The notes below the pieces were generated by a model. That model was not told the origin of the DNA. It searched no databases and saw only the letters and a program-made list of their open reading frames with translations. From positions 186,001 through 250,000 of the forward strand of contig NZ_JAHXBG010000015.1 of assembly GCF_020103725.1 (NCBI RefSeq): a stretch of 64,000 nt of DNA, written 5' to 3'. Shown here piece after piece: positions 9,591-18,098 of this stretch. The DNA comes from Hyalangium gracile. GTDB lineage: Bacteria; Myxococcota; Myxococcia; Myxococcales; Myxococcaceae. The stretch's first letter is position 1. Each line of letters begins with the position of its first letter. Position numbers and translations under genes: made by a program.

Positions 9591-10657
9591 GCTTCCTTCC
9601 ACCCGGCGCGTACAAGCCCGCAACCGATCACTGGGGCTCCTTCCCGAAGCTGTCGCAGCGGCTGCCCGAGGGCAGCGTCGCCGTCGTGGACAAGACGGTG
9701 GCCCGACACCACCCCGGCCTCATCCCGGCGCTCGAGGCGCGCAACCCTCGCGCCATCGTCCAGATCACCGGAGGCGAGCGGGCCAAGAACTTCGCCTCCC
9801 TGGAGAAGGTGCTCTCCGGAGGGCTCACCCTGCCCCGCTCCGGGACGCTGCTGGCCGTGGGCGGTGGCACCATCGGCGACGTCGTCACCGTGGCCGCGCA
9901 CCTGCTCAAGCGCGGGGTGCGGCTGGTGCAGGTGCCCACCACCCTGCTGGCGGCGGTGGACAGCAGCCTGGGCGGCAAGGGCGCGGTGGACCTCATCCTG
10001 CGCGGGCGCGTGGTGAAGAACCCCGCGGGCGTCTTCCACTACGCGGACGAGTCGTGGATCTGCCCGGAGCTGTTCACCTCGCTCTCCGAGGCCCAGCACC
10101 GCGAGGGCGCCATCGAGGCCTGGAAGATGGTGGTCTGCCTCGACGGTCCCCTCTTCCGCCGCTACATGCGCAAGCCGCCCGCGCTGGACAAGCTCGTGAA
10201 GGACGCGCGGCGCCTCAAGGAGAGCGTCTGCGCGCAGGACCCCTATGAGCAGACCGGCCTGCGCCGCGTGCTCAACTTCGGCCACAGCTTCGGCCACGTG
10301 CTGGAGAGCCTGTCCCGCTTCAAGCTGTCCCACGGGGACGCGGTGGGCCTGGGCATGCTCTGCGCGCTGGATGTCGGCCGGGCCATGGGCGTGACGCCCG
10401 AGAAGGTGGCCACCCAGGTCGAGGAGGCCCTGCGCCAGGGCCCCGGCGTGCTCGGTCGAGACCGGATCGCCGCCCTGCTCCGCCGCGCGCCCGTCCAGGA
10501 CGTGGTGGAGCTGCTCGCCGCCGACAAGAAGGCCGGCAGGTCGGGCGAGCTGCGCATGGTGCTCCTCACCGCCATCGGCGCCTTCGAGATCCTGGACGTC
10601 GCCGAGGCCACCTGGCGCAACCTCTGGCCCGCCTGGAAGCAGGGAACCCGCCCATGA
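9587..10657 (+). CDS. aroB: 3-dehydroquinate synthase
   Basis: 356 residues. This NAD- and metal-dependent enzyme closes the DAHP ring to 3-dehydroquinate. The NAD-binding segment reads LLAVGGGTIGDVVTVAAHLL, then VPTTLLAAVDSSLGGKGAVD. Metal ligands are expected in HREGAIEAWK, NFGHSFGHVLE and HGDAVGLGM. The ATG overlaps the aroC stop and the TGA overlaps the aroA ATG, so translation is likely coupled along the operon. Confidence 0.95.
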   Translation: MSFLPPGAYKPATDHWGSFPKLSQRLPEGSVAVVDKTVARHHPGLIPALEARNPRAIVQITGGERAKNFASLEKVLSGGLTLPRSGTLLAVGGGTIGDVVTVAAHLLKRGVRLVQVPTTLLAAVDSSLGGKGAVDLILRGRVVKNPAGVFHYADESWICPELFTSLSEAQHREGAIEAWKMVVCLDGPLFRRYMRKPPALDKLVKDARRLKESVCAQDPYEQTGLRRVLNFGHSFGHVLESLSRFKLSHGDAVGLGMLCALDVGRAMGVTPEKVATQVEEALRQGPGVLGRDRIAALLRRAPVQDVVELLAADKKAGRSGELRMVLLTAIGAFEILDVAEATWRNLWPAWKQGTRP

Positions 10658-11916
10658 GTCAGCTCCACGTCGACCCCTCCCACCTGAAGGCCGCGAGCCT
10701 CATCCCTCCCGTCTCCAAGTCGGACGCCCAGCGCGCCATGGTGCTGGCGCACCTCACGGGCCACTGGCCCCTGGCCGCGCTCCAGTCCGAGGCGGAGACA
10801 GACCTGCCCGCGGACGTCCGCGTCCTCAAGCGAGGCGTGGAGGCCCTGCGCCAGCCCGCCGGCCCCCTGCGGGACGTGGACTGCGCGGACGGAGGCGCCC
10901 CGTTCCGCATCCTCGTCACCCAGTCGGCGGTGACGCCGGGCGTCCACGTGCGCCTCACCGGTACCCCGCGCCTGGGCGAGCGCCCCCACGGCCCGCTCTT
11001 CAAGTCCCTCCGCGAGGCCCTGGGCCCCTCGGGGCTCTCGCTCACCGAGGGCTCCCCCTGGCCCGTGGAGATCCGCGCCCCCACCAAGACAGGTGAGCCC
11101 GTCTTCCGAGTGCCCGGAGACCAGAGCAGCCAGTACGCCTCCAGCCTCCTCCTGGGCTGCGCGGCCCTCTTCCTGCGCGAGCACCGCCCCTGGAGCGTGG
11201 AGATTCAAGGCACGCTGACGAGCGCCGGCTACCTGGAGCTCACCGTCTCGTGGCTGCGGCGCTTCGGCTTCACCGTGGAGGAGAGCGGCTCGCGCTTCAC
11301 GGTGACGGCCCACCAGGCCTCCAAGAGCGCCCCGCCCATGCCGGGAGACTGGTCCTCGCTGGGCTACCTGCTCCTCATCGCCTGGCGTACCGGCGGCAGC
11401 GTGGAGCGGGCCGACCCCTCCAGCGCCCACCCGGACCAGGCCATCCTGCGCCTGGTGCAGCCCGCGGGCCTCACTCCCGTCCCGGGGCCGGACCTGTCCA
11501 TGCGCATGGAGGGGCAGGCGCGCGACGGGCTGGTGGCCTCCGGCAAGGAGTGCCCGGACCTGCTCCCCACCCTGGCCGCGCTCGCCTGCGTGCTGCCGCG
11601 CCCGTCCACCCTGACGGACGTGGGCATCCTCCGCCTCAAGGAGAGTGACCGGCTGGAGGGCATCCGCACCCTGGTGTCCGCCTACGGGGGAACCACCACC
11701 CTGGAGGGTGAGACGCTGACCATCACGCCTCCCAAGGCCCCTCCGGCCCACTTCGCCATGGACAGCCGAGGCGACCACCGGCTCGCCATGGTGTCCGCCA
11801 CCCTCTCCATCCTCTCGGGAGCCCGCCTGACGCTCACCGGACCCGAGTGCGTGGAGAAGAGCTTTCCCGGTTTCTGGAGGCAGGTGGAACGGGTGGGTGT
11901 ACGCCTATCTGAATGA
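10654..11916 (+). CDS. aroA: 3-phosphoshikimate 1-carboxyvinyltransferase (EPSP synthase), divergent
   Basis: 420 residues. It transfers enolpyruvyl from PEP to shikimate 3-phosphate. Conserved parts are IPPVSKSDAQRAM (Lys, Ser, Arg of the substrate site), LTGTPRLGERP, GDQSSQYASSLLL, PDLLPTLAALA, RLKESDRLEGI, DSRGDHRLAM and KSFPGFW. The PEP/glyphosate loop, LGNAGTAMRPL in E. coli, reads CADGGAPFRIL here (residues 77-87): the Gly and Arg are kept, while the positions of E. coli Thr97 and Pro101 are Ala82 and Ile86 by eye alignment. It is the last gene of the aro operon, 83 bp before citrate synthase. Confidence 0.92.
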   Translation: MSQLHVDPSHLKAASLIPPVSKSDAQRAMVLAHLTGHWPLAALQSEAETDLPADVRVLKRGVEALRQPAGPLRDVDCADGGAPFRILVTQSAVTPGVHVRLTGTPRLGERPHGPLFKSLREALGPSGLSLTEGSPWPVEIRAPTKTGEPVFRVPGDQSSQYASSLLLGCAALFLREHRPWSVEIQGTLTSAGYLELTVSWLRRFGFTVEESGSRFTVTAHQASKSAPPMPGDWSSLGYLLLIAWRTGGSVERADPSSAHPDQAILRLVQPAGLTPVPGPDLSMRMEGQARDGLVASGKECPDLLPTLAALACVLPRPSTLTDVGILRLKESDRLEGIRTLVSAYGGTTTLEGETLTITPPKAPPAHFAMDSRGDHRLAMVSATLSILSGARLTLTGPECVEKSFPGFWRQVERVGVRLSE

Positions 11917-11999
11917 TCCTTCAAGTCGCAGTGTCGGGAGCAGGCAAGGGGTGATCTTTTTTGTTGAAAGCACTTGGGTCCCCGTGAAATCTCCCGCCC

Positions 12000-13304
12000 A
12001 TGCCCAAGGACACGCTGACGATCACGGACAACCGGACCGGGAAGACGTACGAAGTCCCGATCGAGAATGGCTGTATTCGCACTCACGCGCTCAGGCAGAT
12101 CAAGGTCAGTGAGGAAGACTTCGGTCTGATGGGTTACGACCCGGCGTTCCTGAACACCGCCAACTGTCGCAGCGCCATCACGTACATCGACGGCGACAAG
12201 GGCATCCTGGAGTACCGCGGCTACCCCATCGAGCAGCTCGCGGAGAAGTCATCCTTCCTCGAGGTGGCCTACCTGCTGCTCAACGGCGAGCTGCCCACCC
12301 CGAAGGAGCTCGAGCAGTTCATCCACCTCGTGACGCACCACACGTACGTGCACGAGAACATCAAGACCTTCATGGACGGGTTCCGCTACGACGCGCACCC
12401 CATGTCCATGCTGGCCTCCACGGTGGCGGCGCTCTCCGGCTTCTACCCGGACGCCAAGAACACCAAGGACGAGCAGAGCCGCCGCATCCAGATCACCCGG
12501 CTCATCGCCAAGATGCCCACCATTGCCGCCTTCTCGTTCCGGCACAGCATGGGCCTGCCCTACATCTACCCGGACAATGATCTGTCCTACGTCGCCAACT
12601 TCCTGGCGATGATCCGCCGCATCGGCACGGCCACCTACAAGGTGCACCCGACGCTGGAGCGCGCGCTCGACCTGCTCTTCATCCTCCACGCCGACCACGA
12701 GCAGAACTGCTCCACCACCTCGGTGCGCACGGTGGGCTCCTCCGAGGTGGATCCGTACTCGGCGGTGAGCGCGGGCATCGGCGCGCTCTACGGCCCGCTG
12801 CACGGCGGCGCCAACGAGGCCGTGCTCCGCATGCTGCGCGAGATCGGCCACGTCTCGAAGATCCCCGACTTCATCAAGGCGGTGAAGAGCGGCGAGGGCG
12901 AGAAGAAGCTGATGGGCTTCGGCCACCGCGTCTACAAGTCGTACGACCCGCGCGCCAAGGTCATCAAGCGCGTGGCGGACGAGGTGTTCGACGTGACGGG
13001 CAAGAACCCGCTGCTGGACATCGCCGTGGAGCTCGAGCGCATCGCCCTGCAGGACGAGTACTTCGTCAAGCGCAAGCTCTACCCGAACGTGGACTTCTAC
13101 TCGGGCCTCATCTACGAGGCGATGGGCTTCCCGGTGGAGATGTTCCCCGTCCTCTTCGCCATCCCGCGCACGGTCGGCTGGTGCGCCCAGTGGGAGGAGA
13201 TGGTGAAGGATCCGGAGCAGAAGATCGCCCGGCCGCGCCAGGTCTACACGGGCTCCAAGCGCCGCGACTACGTCTCCATGGACAAGCGCACCGCCACCAA
13301 GTAG
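12000..13304 (+). CDS. gltA: citrate synthase
   Basis: 434 residues of the type II (hexameric, gram-negative) form. It condenses oxaloacetate and acetyl-CoA. Active-site regions are FSFRHSMGLPY, the substrate His region GALYGPLHGGANEAVLRML, GFGHRVYKSYDPR, and the C-terminal YPNVDFYSGLIYEAMG with the catalytic Asp. The N-terminus MPKDTLTITDNRTGKTYE is the usual beta-rich domain. It is separated from aroA by 83 bp holding a T-rich run and a TTGAAA at 11963, so it may have its own promoter. A strong terminator follows. Confidence 0.97.
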   Translation: MPKDTLTITDNRTGKTYEVPIENGCIRTHALRQIKVSEEDFGLMGYDPAFLNTANCRSAITYIDGDKGILEYRGYPIEQLAEKSSFLEVAYLLLNGELPTPKELEQFIHLVTHHTYVHENIKTFMDGFRYDAHPMSMLASTVAALSGFYPDAKNTKDEQSRRIQITRLIAKMPTIAAFSFRHSMGLPYIYPDNDLSYVANFLAMIRRIGTATYKVHPTLERALDLLFILHADHEQNCSTTSVRTVGSSEVDPYSAVSAGIGALYGPLHGGANEAVLRMLREIGHVSKIPDFIKAVKSGEGEKKLMGFGHRVYKSYDPRAKVIKRVADEVFDVTGKNPLLDIAVELERIALQDEYFVKRKLYPNVDFYSGLIYEAMGFPVEMFPVLFAIPRTVGWCAQWEEMVKDPEQKIARPRQVYTGSKRRDYVSMDKRTATK

Positions 13305-13339
13305 TGCCGGCGCGCCAGGCCACGGCCTGAGGCACGAGA

Positions 13340-13372
13340 GGGGCGAGGGACTTCGGTCCCCCGCCCCTTTTG
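13340..13372 (+). terminator. rho-independent terminator after citrate synthase
   Basis: GGGGCGAGGGA pairs with TCCCCCGCCCC around a short CTTCGG-type loop and is followed by TTTTGCTTT. It lies 35 bp after the citrate synthase stop and just before the end of the convergent ligase gene, which it may also serve. Confidence 0.85.
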
Positions 13373-13384
13373 CTTTCAGGGCCC

Positions 13385-15199
13385 TCAGCCCGCCTGGGCC
13401 TCGGAGGAAGCGCTCTCCGCGTACAGGGACTCGATGTCGGCGGCGTACTTCTTCTCCACGATGCCGCGGCGGACCTTCAGGCTGGGCGTCATCTCCCCCG
13501 CGTCGATGGAGAAGTCCTTCGGGAGGATCTTGAAGCGCTTGATCGTCTCGAAGCGGGCCAGCTTCGGGTTGACGTCCCGCTCGATGGCCTGCTCCAGGTA
13601 CTGGTGCAGCCGCGGCTCGTTGGCCAGCGCGGCCGGCTCCGTGGGCCAGCCCTTCTCCCGGGCCAGCGCCTGCGCGGCCTCCGCGTCCAGCGTCAGCAGC
13701 GCCACCAGGTAGTTGCGCCGATCACCAATCACCACGGCCTGGCTCACCGGCGGCACGGCCTTGAGCAGCGTCTCGATGTTGCCGGGCGCCGACTTCTTCC
13801 CGCCGGAGGTGACGATGATCTCCTTCTTGCGGCCGGTGATGTGGGCATAGCCCTCGCCGTCCAGCATGCCCACGTCCCCGGTGTGCAGCCACCCATCCTC
13901 CAGCAGCTCCGCGGTGGCGTTGGCGTCCTTGTAGTAGCCGTGGCACACGTTGCCGCCGCGCACGAGGATCTCCCCATCCTCGGCGATGCGGACCTCCACG
14001 CCCACCATGGGCCGCCCCACGCTGCCCAGCTTGGTGGCCTCCACGGTGTTGATCGTCGCGGGGCCCGTCAGCTCGGACATGCCCCACACCTCGCGGATGA
14101 CGATGTCGATGGAGGCGAAGAAGTCCAGCACGTCCCGCCCGATGGGCGCCGCGCCCACGGAGAAGTACTCCACCTTGTCGAAGCCGATGCGCTGGTGCAG
14201 CGGCGCGAACACCAGGCGCTGGGCCAGCCGGTACTGCGCCTCCAGCGCCAGGGGCACCTTCTCGTGGCGCAGCGCCAGCGTGTGGTAGCGCGTGGCCACG
14301 CCGCGCGCCCACGCCAGCACCTTCTGGCGCACCGCCGGCTGCTCCTGCATCCCCTTCTCCGCCTTCGCCTTGAACTTCTCCCACACGCGGGGCACGCCGA
14401 AGAAGAAGGTGGGCCGCGCCTCCTTCAGGTTCTCCGGCACCGCCTCGAAGGAGTCCGCGAAGAACACCTGCGCTCCCAGCAGCAGCGGGCCGTGGAGCGA
14501 CAGCACCTGCTCGGCGATGTGCGATAGCGGCAGATACGAGAGCATCCGCCGCTCCTCGCCGAAGTGCACCGCCTGGACGAGCTTCTCCGCCGTCCACACC
14601 AGGTTGTGGTGGGTGAGCATCACCCCCTTGGGGTTTCCCGTCGTCCCCGAGGTGTAGATGAGGGTGGCCAGCCCCTCACTCTTCAGCGCGTTGACGCGCT
14701 CCCAGTAGGGCCCCTCGTCCGCGCCGGTGCCCAGCTCCAGCACCTCCGAGTAGCGCAGCACGCCCTCCGGCAGCTTCTCGGGCGGATCCATGACGATGAT
14801 GTGGCGCAGCCGGGGCAGCCGCTCCCGGAGCGCCATCATCCCGGAGAGGTACTTCTCGTTCTGCACCAGGACGAACTCCGCCTCGGAGTGCTGGAGGATG
14901 TACTCGATCTGCTCCGCGCTGCTGGTGGTGTAGATGCCCATGGGCACCCCGCCGAGCGCCATCGCGGCCAGATCCGCCACCAGCCACTCCTCGCGATTGA
15001 AGCTCTGGATGGCCAGCACCCCCTGGGGCTTGAAGCCCAGCGAGTGCAGCCCCAGCGCGAACCGGGTGACGCGCTGGGCGTACTCCCGCCAGGAGGTGGG
15101 CACATACGTCCTGCCTCGCCGTCTCCAGAGCGCCGGGCGATGTTCGTGCCGCGTGGCCTGCTCGTGGAGCACATGCACCATCGTCTTGGGCTGTTCCAT
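13385..15199 (-). CDS. long-chain fatty acyl-CoA ligase (AMP-forming)
   Basis: 604 residues of the ANL (acyl-CoA ligase) superfamily, closest in layout to FACS/FadD15-type ligases. It activates a fatty acid as acyl-AMP and then acyl-CoA. The AMP-binding motif is LIYTSGTTGNPKGVML near residue 185; later motifs are WGMSELTGPATIN, GWLHTGDVG and the C-terminal LKVRRGIVEKKY region. The start MEQPKTMVHVLHEQA fits the family and leaves 111 bp to the divergent zinc-ribbon gene. Chain-length specificity cannot be told from the sequence. Confidence 0.9.
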   Translation of the reverse strand: MEQPKTMVHVLHEQATRHEHRPALWRRRGRTYVPTSWREYAQRVTRFALGLHSLGFKPQGVLAIQSFNREEWLVADLAAMALGGVPMGIYTTSSAEQIEYILQHSEAEFVLVQNEKYLSGMMALRERLPRLRHIIVMDPPEKLPEGVLRYSEVLELGTGADEGPYWERVNALKSEGLATLIYTSGTTGNPKGVMLTHHNLVWTAEKLVQAVHFGEERRMLSYLPLSHIAEQVLSLHGPLLLGAQVFFADSFEAVPENLKEARPTFFFGVPRVWEKFKAKAEKGMQEQPAVRQKVLAWARGVATRYHTLALRHEKVPLALEAQYRLAQRLVFAPLHQRIGFDKVEYFSVGAAPIGRDVLDFFASIDIVIREVWGMSELTGPATINTVEATKLGSVGRPMVGVEVRIAEDGEILVRGGNVCHGYYKDANATAELLEDGWLHTGDVGMLDGEGYAHITGRKKEIIVTSGGKKSAPGNIETLLKAVPPVSQAVVIGDRRNYLVALLTLDAEAAQALAREKGWPTEPAALANEPRLHQYLEQAIERDVNPKLARFETIKRFKILPKDFSIDAGEMTPSLKVRRGIVEKKYAADIESLYAESASSEAQAG

Positions 15200-15310
15200 G
15201 GAGGCGGCAGGCTACAGAAACCGGGAGGCGGGGACCATGTCATCCGGACCACCTGGAGCGTCTCGGACGTTGACAGGCGACTGGGGGGCTATGTATTCCG
15301 CGCAACGACC

Positions 15311-15670
15311 ATGAGCATCGACTTCACCTGTCAGAAGTGCGAGGCGAGCTTCGAGCTGGACGCGCAGGATCTCATCGAGGGGACGGAGAAGCTGGTCTGC
15401 CCTCACTGCGACGCGAAGGCCCCCGCCAACCTCTCCGAGGACTTCGTCGCGGCGCTCACGGAGATGCGCGCTCAGATCGCCGTCATGAGCAAGAAGTTCT
15501 CCGTCAGCATGACGCTCGAATCCGAGGATCTCGAGGACGAGCTCGAGGACGAGGAGGAGGACGACGAGGAGGAGGAGTCCGAGGAGGATGATGACGAGCT
15601 CGACTTCGACGAGGACGAGGACGTCGAGGACGACGAGGACTACGACGAGGACGAGGACGACGAGCGCTAG
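15311..15670 (+). CDS. small zinc-ribbon protein with a highly acidic tail
   Basis: 119 residues in two parts. Residues 1-60 hold one zinc ribbon, FTCQKCEASFELD then LVCPHCDAKA, of the MJ0042/Zn-ribbon type. From about residue 70 the chain is almost only Glu and Asp (runs such as EEEDDEEEESEEDDDELD) to the C-terminal Arg. Codons there alternate GAG and GAC, which makes the DNA look repetitive. Its function is unknown; a protein-interaction or basic-partner-binding role is a guess. It starts divergently from the acyl-CoA ligase. Confidence 0.8.
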   Translation: MSIDFTCQKCEASFELDAQDLIEGTEKLVCPHCDAKAPANLSEDFVAALTEMRAQIAVMSKKFSVSMTLESEDLEDELEDEEEDDEEEESEEDDDELDFDEDEDVEDDEDYDEDEDDER

Positions 15671-15733
15671 AGCGCCGTGCCTGCCTGCCTGCCCTCCGTC
15701 CCAGTTGGCTGACTGACAGGCCGTAGAGCGACC

Positions 15734-15750
15734 GGGCACGTTTCGTGCCC
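15734..15750. repeat. perfect hairpin between two genes
   Basis: GGGCACG, TTT, CGTGCCC: a 7-bp perfect stem with a 3-nt loop, 64 bp after the acidic zinc-ribbon gene and 34 bp before the next start. There is no T-run after it. It may be a weak terminator or an mRNA end. Confidence 0.4.
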
Positions 15751-15784
15751 TCGCCGTCGGGGACGCGGTGCGTACGTTTGGAGT

Positions 15785-16489
15785 GTGAAAACACCCAACC
15801 GCGCCAGTCTGTTTCTCGCTCCCATCTCCGCCGTGGTGCTGGCGCTGGTGGGCCTGTTATTCCTTCCCGCATTCTCCGCCCAACCGGCGCATGCCGCACC
15901 GCCGCCCCTGACTGGCGCGGAGCCCTGCATCACCGAGGAGGGCGGCGATCCCGCCGCGTGCAAGGAGCTCGTCGAGCTCGTGGTTCGTGACGTGGTGCCC
16001 CTGGAGGAGGCCCAGACGCACGCCGTGGTGCTCTCCACGGAGGACGGCCAGATCGTCCTGCCCGTCTTCGTGGACGAGGCGGCGGCCGTGGCCATCGCCT
16101 TCCGCCTGGCTCACATGGAGCCCCCGCAGCCGCTCGCCCAGGATCTGCTGGACGACGTGGTCGTCAAGCTGGGCGCGCACGTGACGGAGGTCCGCATCGA
16201 CGACCTGCGAGGCGACATCTACACCGGCCGCGTGTTCCTCCAGCAGGGCAAGAAGCGCCTGGAGCTGGATGCGCGCCCGGCGGACTCCATCGCCATGGCG
16301 CTGGACGGTAAGGCCCGCATCCGCGTCACGCGCAAGGTGCTCTCGCAGGCCGGCATCAACCGCGACGACATCGACTCGCTGCACGGGGACCAGGGCCCTG
16401 GCGTCGGCGGCAGCGGCCCGGTCGAGCCCGAGCTCGAGCCTGTGCCCATGGGGCATCCCCCCATCAAGAGCAAGGAGATCAGCCTCTAA
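15785..16489 (+). CDS. exported bifunctional nuclease (BFN/DUF151) domain protein
   Basis: 234 residues from a GTG start. Residues 1-38 form a signal peptide: basic start VKTPNRAS, hydrophobic core around residues 10-30, and an AHA-type end. Residues 60-185 match the BFN/DUF151 domain: AVVLSTEDGQIVLPVFVDE, AAAVAIAFRL, then ELDARPADSIAMAL. Plant and archaeal BFN proteins have been linked to DNase and RNase activity; most bacterial ones are cytoplasmic. Here export to the periplasm or outer surface is predicted. The C-terminal 40 residues are Pro/Gly-rich. A terminator follows. Confidence 0.8.
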   Translation: MKTPNRASLFLAPISAVVLALVGLLFLPAFSAQPAHAAPPPLTGAEPCITEEGGDPAACKELVELVVRDVVPLEEAQTHAVVLSTEDGQIVLPVFVDEAAAVAIAFRLAHMEPPQPLAQDLLDDVVVKLGAHVTEVRIDDLRGDIYTGRVFLQQGKKRLELDARPADSIAMALDGKARIRVTRKVLSQAGINRDDIDSLHGDQGPGVGGSGPVEPELEPVPMGHPPIKSKEISL

Positions 16490-16522
16490 ACAGCCCGCTT
16501 CACCCGAGCGGCGCGACACACG

Positions 16523-16564
16523 AAAGCCCGGCCCCCCCTCCCAGGGAAGCCGGGCTTTCTTTTT
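16523..16564 (+). terminator. rho-independent terminator
   Basis: AAAGCCCGGC pairs exactly with GCCGGGCTTT across a 16-nt C-rich loop and is followed by CTTTTT. It ends the transcript of the BFN-domain gene. Confidence 0.9.
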
Positions 16565-16691
16565 CCTTCAAAGACGTGACACGTGTAGCCACGCGCAGAC
16601 CGCATTCCCGTGGCGCCCGCGTGAGGCGAACATTCGCCTCCCGCGATCCTGGCTGTCAAGGGACCCTCCCCCCGCCTAGGATGCGGCGCCC

Positions 16692-18095
16692 ATGCACAAG
16701 GCGAAAATCATCTGCACGCTGGGCCCCTCGTCGGATACGCCGGAAGTCATCGAAGGGCTCATCCGGGTGGGCATGAACGTGGCCCGTCTCAACTTCTCGC
16801 ACGGGACGCACGAGGAGCATCGGCGCCGGGTGAACACGATCCGCAAGGTCTCCCGCAAGCTCGGGCTCCCCGTGGCCATCCTCCAGGACGTGCAGGGGCC
16901 GAAGATCCGCCTGGGCAGGTTCGAGGGCGGGCAGCTCATCGTGAAGACCGGGCAGACCGTCACCGTCACCACGCGCGCCGTGCTGGGCCAGGGGACGATC
17001 ATCCCGACGCCGATCCGCTCGCTGCCGAAGGATGTGGAGCGGGGGGACGCCATCCTGCTGGACGACGGGCGCGTGCGCCTGCGGGTGCTGCGGGTGGCGG
17101 GCCGGGACGTCACCGCGAAGGTGGAGGTGGGCGGGCTGCTGAAGGACCACAAGGGCCTCAACCTGCCCGGGGCCGCCATCTCGGTGCCCACCATCACGGA
17201 GAAGGACGCGGTGGACCTGGCGTTCGGCCAGGAGGTCGGCGTGGACTACGTGGCCCTGTCCTTCGTGCGCACGGCGGACGACATCAAGCAGGCCCGCGAG
17301 CACGTGGCGAAGCTGAACACGCCGCTCATCGCGAAGATCGAGAAGCCGCAGGCGGTGGCGAACCTGGAGGCCATCGCGGCGGTGGCGGACGGGGTGATGA
17401 TCGCCCGGGGCGATCTGGGCGTGGAGATGCCCCTGGAGCAGCTGCCAGGCATCCAGAAGAAGGCGGTGGCCGAGGTCAACCGCATGGGTGGCCTGGTCAT
17501 CGTGGCCACCGAGATGCTGGAGAGCATGGTGGGCAACCCCCGCCCCACGCGCGCCGAGGTGTCCGACGTGGCCAACGCCATCCTGGACGGCGCGGACGCG
17601 GTCATGCTCTCGGGAGAGACGGCCGCGGGCCGCTACCCGATCGACTCGGCGGCCACCATGGCGCGCATCGTGGAGGAGACCGAGCGCGGCGTGGGCGCGC
17701 GCCTGCGTCCCCCGCGGATCCCCGAGCGCCGGGATGACCTGTCCACGGGCGTGGCGGCGGCGGCGGTGGCGGCGGCCGAGCAGCTCGGCATCGACACGAT
17801 CGTCACCTACACCGAGCGCGGCCACACCGCGCGGCTGGTGGCGGAGTTCCGCCCCCGGGCCCAGATCATCGGCCTGACGCCCAACCCGGAGACGGTGAAC
17901 CGGATGGCGCTCTACTGGGGTGTGAAGGGGATACAGGTGGGGCGGCTGCAGAGCACCGACGCGATGCTCAAGCAGGTGCGCCGGCTGTGCCGTGAAGACG
18001 GGCTGTGCAAGGTGGGTCAGCCCGTGGTGATCGTCGCGGGCGTGCCGCTCAACGAGCCCGGGCGGACGAACATGATGACCATCCACCGCATCTGA
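16692..18095 (+). CDS. pyk: pyruvate kinase
   Basis: 467 residues. It makes pyruvate and ATP from PEP. The start MHKAKIICTLGPSSD is the family N-terminus; NVARLNFSHGTHEEH, ILQDVQGPKIRLG, LSFVRTADDI, IAKIEKPQAV and MIARGDLGVEMPLEQ cover the active site and metal ligands. VMLSGETAAGRYP is also conserved. The C-terminal domain is complete. It is monocistronic and converges with the next gene, with 3 bp between the stops. Confidence 0.96.
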   Translation: MHKAKIICTLGPSSDTPEVIEGLIRVGMNVARLNFSHGTHEEHRRRVNTIRKVSRKLGLPVAILQDVQGPKIRLGRFEGGQLIVKTGQTVTVTTRAVLGQGTIIPTPIRSLPKDVERGDAILLDDGRVRLRVLRVAGRDVTAKVEVGGLLKDHKGLNLPGAAISVPTITEKDAVDLAFGQEVGVDYVALSFVRTADDIKQAREHVAKLNTPLIAKIEKPQAVANLEAIAAVADGVMIARGDLGVEMPLEQLPGIQKKAVAEVNRMGGLVIVATEMLESMVGNPRPTRAEVSDVANAILDGADAVMLSGETAAGRYPIDSAATMARIVEETERGVGARLRPPRIPERRDDLSTGVAAAAVAAAEQLGIDTIVTYTERGHTARLVAEFRPRAQIIGLTPNPETVNRMALYWGVKGIQVGRLQSTDAMLKQVRRLCREDGLCKVGQPVVIVAGVPLNEPGRTNMMTIHRI

Positions 18096-18098
18096 GCG

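Noticed and set aside
15520-15665. Tandem-like GAGGAC DNA repeat as a possible minisatellite
   Set aside because: It is explained by the acidic tail of the zinc-ribbon protein; the units are irregular.
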